From Candidatus Kaiserbacteria bacterium RIFCSPLOWO2_01_FULL_45_25 (GTDB lineage: Bacteria; Patescibacteriota; Minisyncoccia; Phycocordibacterales; UBA918), in contig MFLT01000008.1 of the NCBI GenBank assembly GCA_001781415.1, positions 162,650 through 201,417 of the forward strand: 38,768 nt of DNA. Reading direction: 5' to 3'. Position numbers and translations under genes: made by a program. The notes under the pieces were generated by a model. That model had not been told where the DNA came from and did no database searches. It saw only the letters and a program-made list of their open reading frames with translations. Positions 36,701-38,768 of the stretch are shown one piece after another. How positions within the stretch are numbered: the stretch's first letter is position 1; every line of letters begins with the position of its first letter.

Positions 36701-37140
36701 GGGATGTCCTCGGGATTAATCTCCTCTTCTGGGTAGTCTGGTAGCACTGATGCTCCCTTATCTTGACTTCCGGTATCAGCTGCGGCTCCCGAAGCACTAG
36801 TGCTTGGTGCGCCACTTCCCTTCGGTCCAAACTGGACACGGTCAGCAATGACTTCGGTTCGGTATTGTTTTACTCCGTCTTTCTCCCATGAGCGAGTTTG
36901 CATTCGTCCTTCGACAAATATTGAACTACCCTTGGTCATGTACTTACCTACATTTTCGGCAGTCTTTCCAAACACTACAATGTTGTGGTAATCAACTGCT
37001 TCTTGTCGCTTGCCGTCTCGGTCGTTGTAGACACGATTGGTAGCGAGTGAAAATGAACAGACTTGCATACCACTTGGTAGAGCTTTCATCTCTGGGTCTC
37101 GAGTAAGGTTTCCGTAAACCATTGCTTTGTTGAGGTACAT
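36694..37140 (-). CDS. ssb: Single-stranded DNA-binding protein
   Basis: MYLNKAMVYGNLTRDPEMKALPSGMQVCSFSLATNR, ENVGKYMTKGSSIFVEGRMQTRSWEKDG, C-term EEEINPEDIPF. Confidence 0.95.
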   Translation of the reverse strand: MYLNKAMVYGNLTRDPEMKALPSGMQVCSFSLATNRVYNDRDGKRQEAVDYHNIVVFGKTAENVGKYMTKGSSIFVEGRMQTRSWEKDGVKQYRTEVIADRVQFGPKGSGAPSTSASGAAADTGSQDKGASVLPDYPEEEINPEDIPF

Positions 37141-37171
37141 ACTGATGTGTGGTTAGTGATTAGTACGTCTA

Positions 37172-37702
37172 TTATACTGTTTCTTCCGCACTTTTGTCAT
37201 CTGCTGCGACTTCAGCCTCAGCTTCAATTGTAGCTTCATCAGCTTCAACTACTTCAGCATCTTCTGCAATCTCTTCAACAATCTCTTCGTCAGTGATAGT
37301 TCGAACCTTTCGATCTGCGATTGATTCGTGGAAACGGAAAGGATTCTGTTCCTCTAACTTTGTGAGCTTAACGAGGAGGTAACGGAGAATTTCTTTTTGT
37401 CCGTCAAATTCCTCAGTTAGTTCATTTAGTGCTGATGCTGGGAGACGAAAACGTACCCATCCGAAGTAAGCACTACTAAACTTTCGATTCTTGCCTTCAA
37501 GATACTTTGAAATATCGTATGCAAGATCAAAACGTTGTGCTACTTCTTCATCAAAAATATCACCTCCGGCTTTAGTAATGAGTGCCTTGAATGAATCAAC
37601 GACACTTGGTACTTCCCCTTCAGCAACCGTTGGAAGAACGTGGAAAGCAAATTCGTAACTTGTGAATTCTACTTCACTAGTCGAAGTTGCTTCGGCTGCT
37701 GG
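37172..37702 (-). CDS. rpsF: 30S ribosomal protein S6 with acidic C-terminal extension (start not certain)
   Basis: YEFAFHVLPTVAEGEVPSVVDSFKALITKAGGDIFDEEVAQRFDLAYDISKYLEGKNRKFSSAYFGWVRF; position upstream of ssb-rpsR. Confidence 0.85.
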   Translation of the reverse strand, partial: PAAEATSTSEVEFTSYEFAFHVLPTVAEGEVPSVVDSFKALITKAGGDIFDEEVAQRFDLAYDISKYLEGKNRKFSSAYFGWVRFRLPASALNELTEEFDGQKEILRYLLVKLTKLEEQNPFRFHESIADRKVRTITDEEIVEEIAEDAEVVEADEATIEAEAEVAADDKSAEETV

Positions 37703-37809
37703 CATTGTTGTCTCTGACATGTTGTCTTTGAACTTATATTGGTAACGGGACAACCTTACCACAAAAAATAGGCTTATTCAAGGAATACAAGCGTGCTAGA
37801 ATAAACCGT

Positions 37810-38748
37810 ATGGAAATTGAAAAACGAGGCACCAACCTAATGTTTATTGCCGTTTTGGTTACCCTTTTAGCAGTCATGGGTTACCTCTACTATGAGTACT
37901 ACACTCAAAATCAAAAGATAAACATGCTGCTTGAAGAACGTAATTACTTCCTCCTTGAAAACGCCTCTTCTACTCACACTTTAACTGAAGAACGTGAACT
38001 AGCTAGCTCAACCATCGCCGATTTATCTGAACGCCTAGCCCTCACCCTTGAAGAACTCGAAGATGTAGAACGTGACCTCAAGAAAGAGGAGGATCGTAAC
38101 GAAGAATTCGAAGACCAAATCCGTGAGATTTCCGGCACAGTTGGAGTGCTAGATAAACTATCTAAGACAGACGAAGAGCTACTTCAAAAATACTCTCGCA
38201 CCTACTTCCTCAACGAAAACTTCGTACCGATGAAGATTCGCCAAATTGATGCGGAGTACATACTGCCCGGCAAGAAGGACCAATACTTCCACGGTGACGC
38301 CATCGGCTTCTTGACTGACATGCTTGATGCCGCGAAGCGCGCTGGACACGACCTCAAGATTATCTCTGCCTATCGTTCATTTGATGAACAAGCAGATCTC
38401 AAGGGTCAATACACCCAAGTATACGGCAGTGGTTCAAACGCCTTCTCCGCTGACCAAGGCTACTCAGAGCACCAACTTGGTACTACAGTAGACCTCACCG
38501 ACCCAGTAACCGGAGGTACTTACACCAGCTTTGCCCAAACTGAAGCGTACGCTTGGCTAATTGAAAACGCCCACCGTTACGGCTTCATCCTCTCATATCC
38601 TGAAGATAATGGCTTCTACATCTATGAACCATGGCACTGGCGCTTTGTGGGAGTTGACCTAGCTAGCGACCTCCACCGCGAAGACAAGAGCTTCTATGAT
38701 CTTGATCAACGCCAACTTGATGAATACTTGATTAGCATCTTTGATTAA
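37810..38748 (+). CDS. VanY/M15-type D-alanyl-D-alanine carboxypeptidase
   Basis: LKIISAYRSFDEQADLKGQY, SADQGYSEHQLGTTVDLTDP, NGFYIYEPWHWRFVG. Confidence 0.9.
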   Translation: MEIEKRGTNLMFIAVLVTLLAVMGYLYYEYYTQNQKINMLLEERNYFLLENASSTHTLTEERELASSTIADLSERLALTLEELEDVERDLKKEEDRNEEFEDQIREISGTVGVLDKLSKTDEELLQKYSRTYFLNENFVPMKIRQIDAEYILPGKKDQYFHGDAIGFLTDMLDAAKRAGHDLKIISAYRSFDEQADLKGQYTQVYGSGSNAFSADQGYSEHQLGTTVDLTDPVTGGTYTSFAQTEAYAWLIENAHRYGFILSYPEDNGFYIYEPWHWRFVGVDLASDLHREDKSFYDLDQRQLDEYLISIFD

Positions 38749-38768
38749 GATAAAAAACCGCGGGACAG

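Overview
The window looks like a Candidate Phyla Radiation / Parcubacteria-type chromosome segment. This is inferred from gene content, an intron-bearing 23S rRNA and the lack of rplI after rpsR; no phylogeny was run. Recognisable core genes include yciB (partial), pyrH, secF/secD, folD, an epimerase and a polyprenyl sugar-phosphotransferase, a GT4 glycosyltransferase, rodA/ftsW, a VWA-domain protein, 23S-tRNA-5S rRNA (no 16S in the window), rplJ/rplL, a RelBE-like pair, a large acidic surface protein with a peptidoglycan-binding domain, ftsK, recA, a PemK/MazF-like toxin, an ECF sigma factor, efp, rpsR/ssb/rpsF and a VanY-type carboxypeptidase. The 23S gene carries two group I introns: one with a LAGLIDADG ORF after E. 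coli U2500, and a ~229-nt ORF-less one after U1931. It also has a ~248-nt hairpin insertion in the helix-63 region and a 77-nt tRNA with an apparent 8-nt anticodon loop in the 23S-5S spacer. The strongest candidate for an undescribed element is a family of three 125-129 bp hairpins (9961-10085 +, 36572-36700 -, 5088-5215 -). Each starts at the stop codon of the gene upstream, lies on that gene's strand, lacks a U-tract, and shares internal blocks although its terminal arms are unrelated in sequence. Other signals are a TrpR-like regulator bracketed by long loopless palindromes with the same 26-bp core, two truncated 5' gene copies followed by short hairpins, a composite inverted repeat upstream of ftsK, and a long leader with serial hairpins upstream of 23S.
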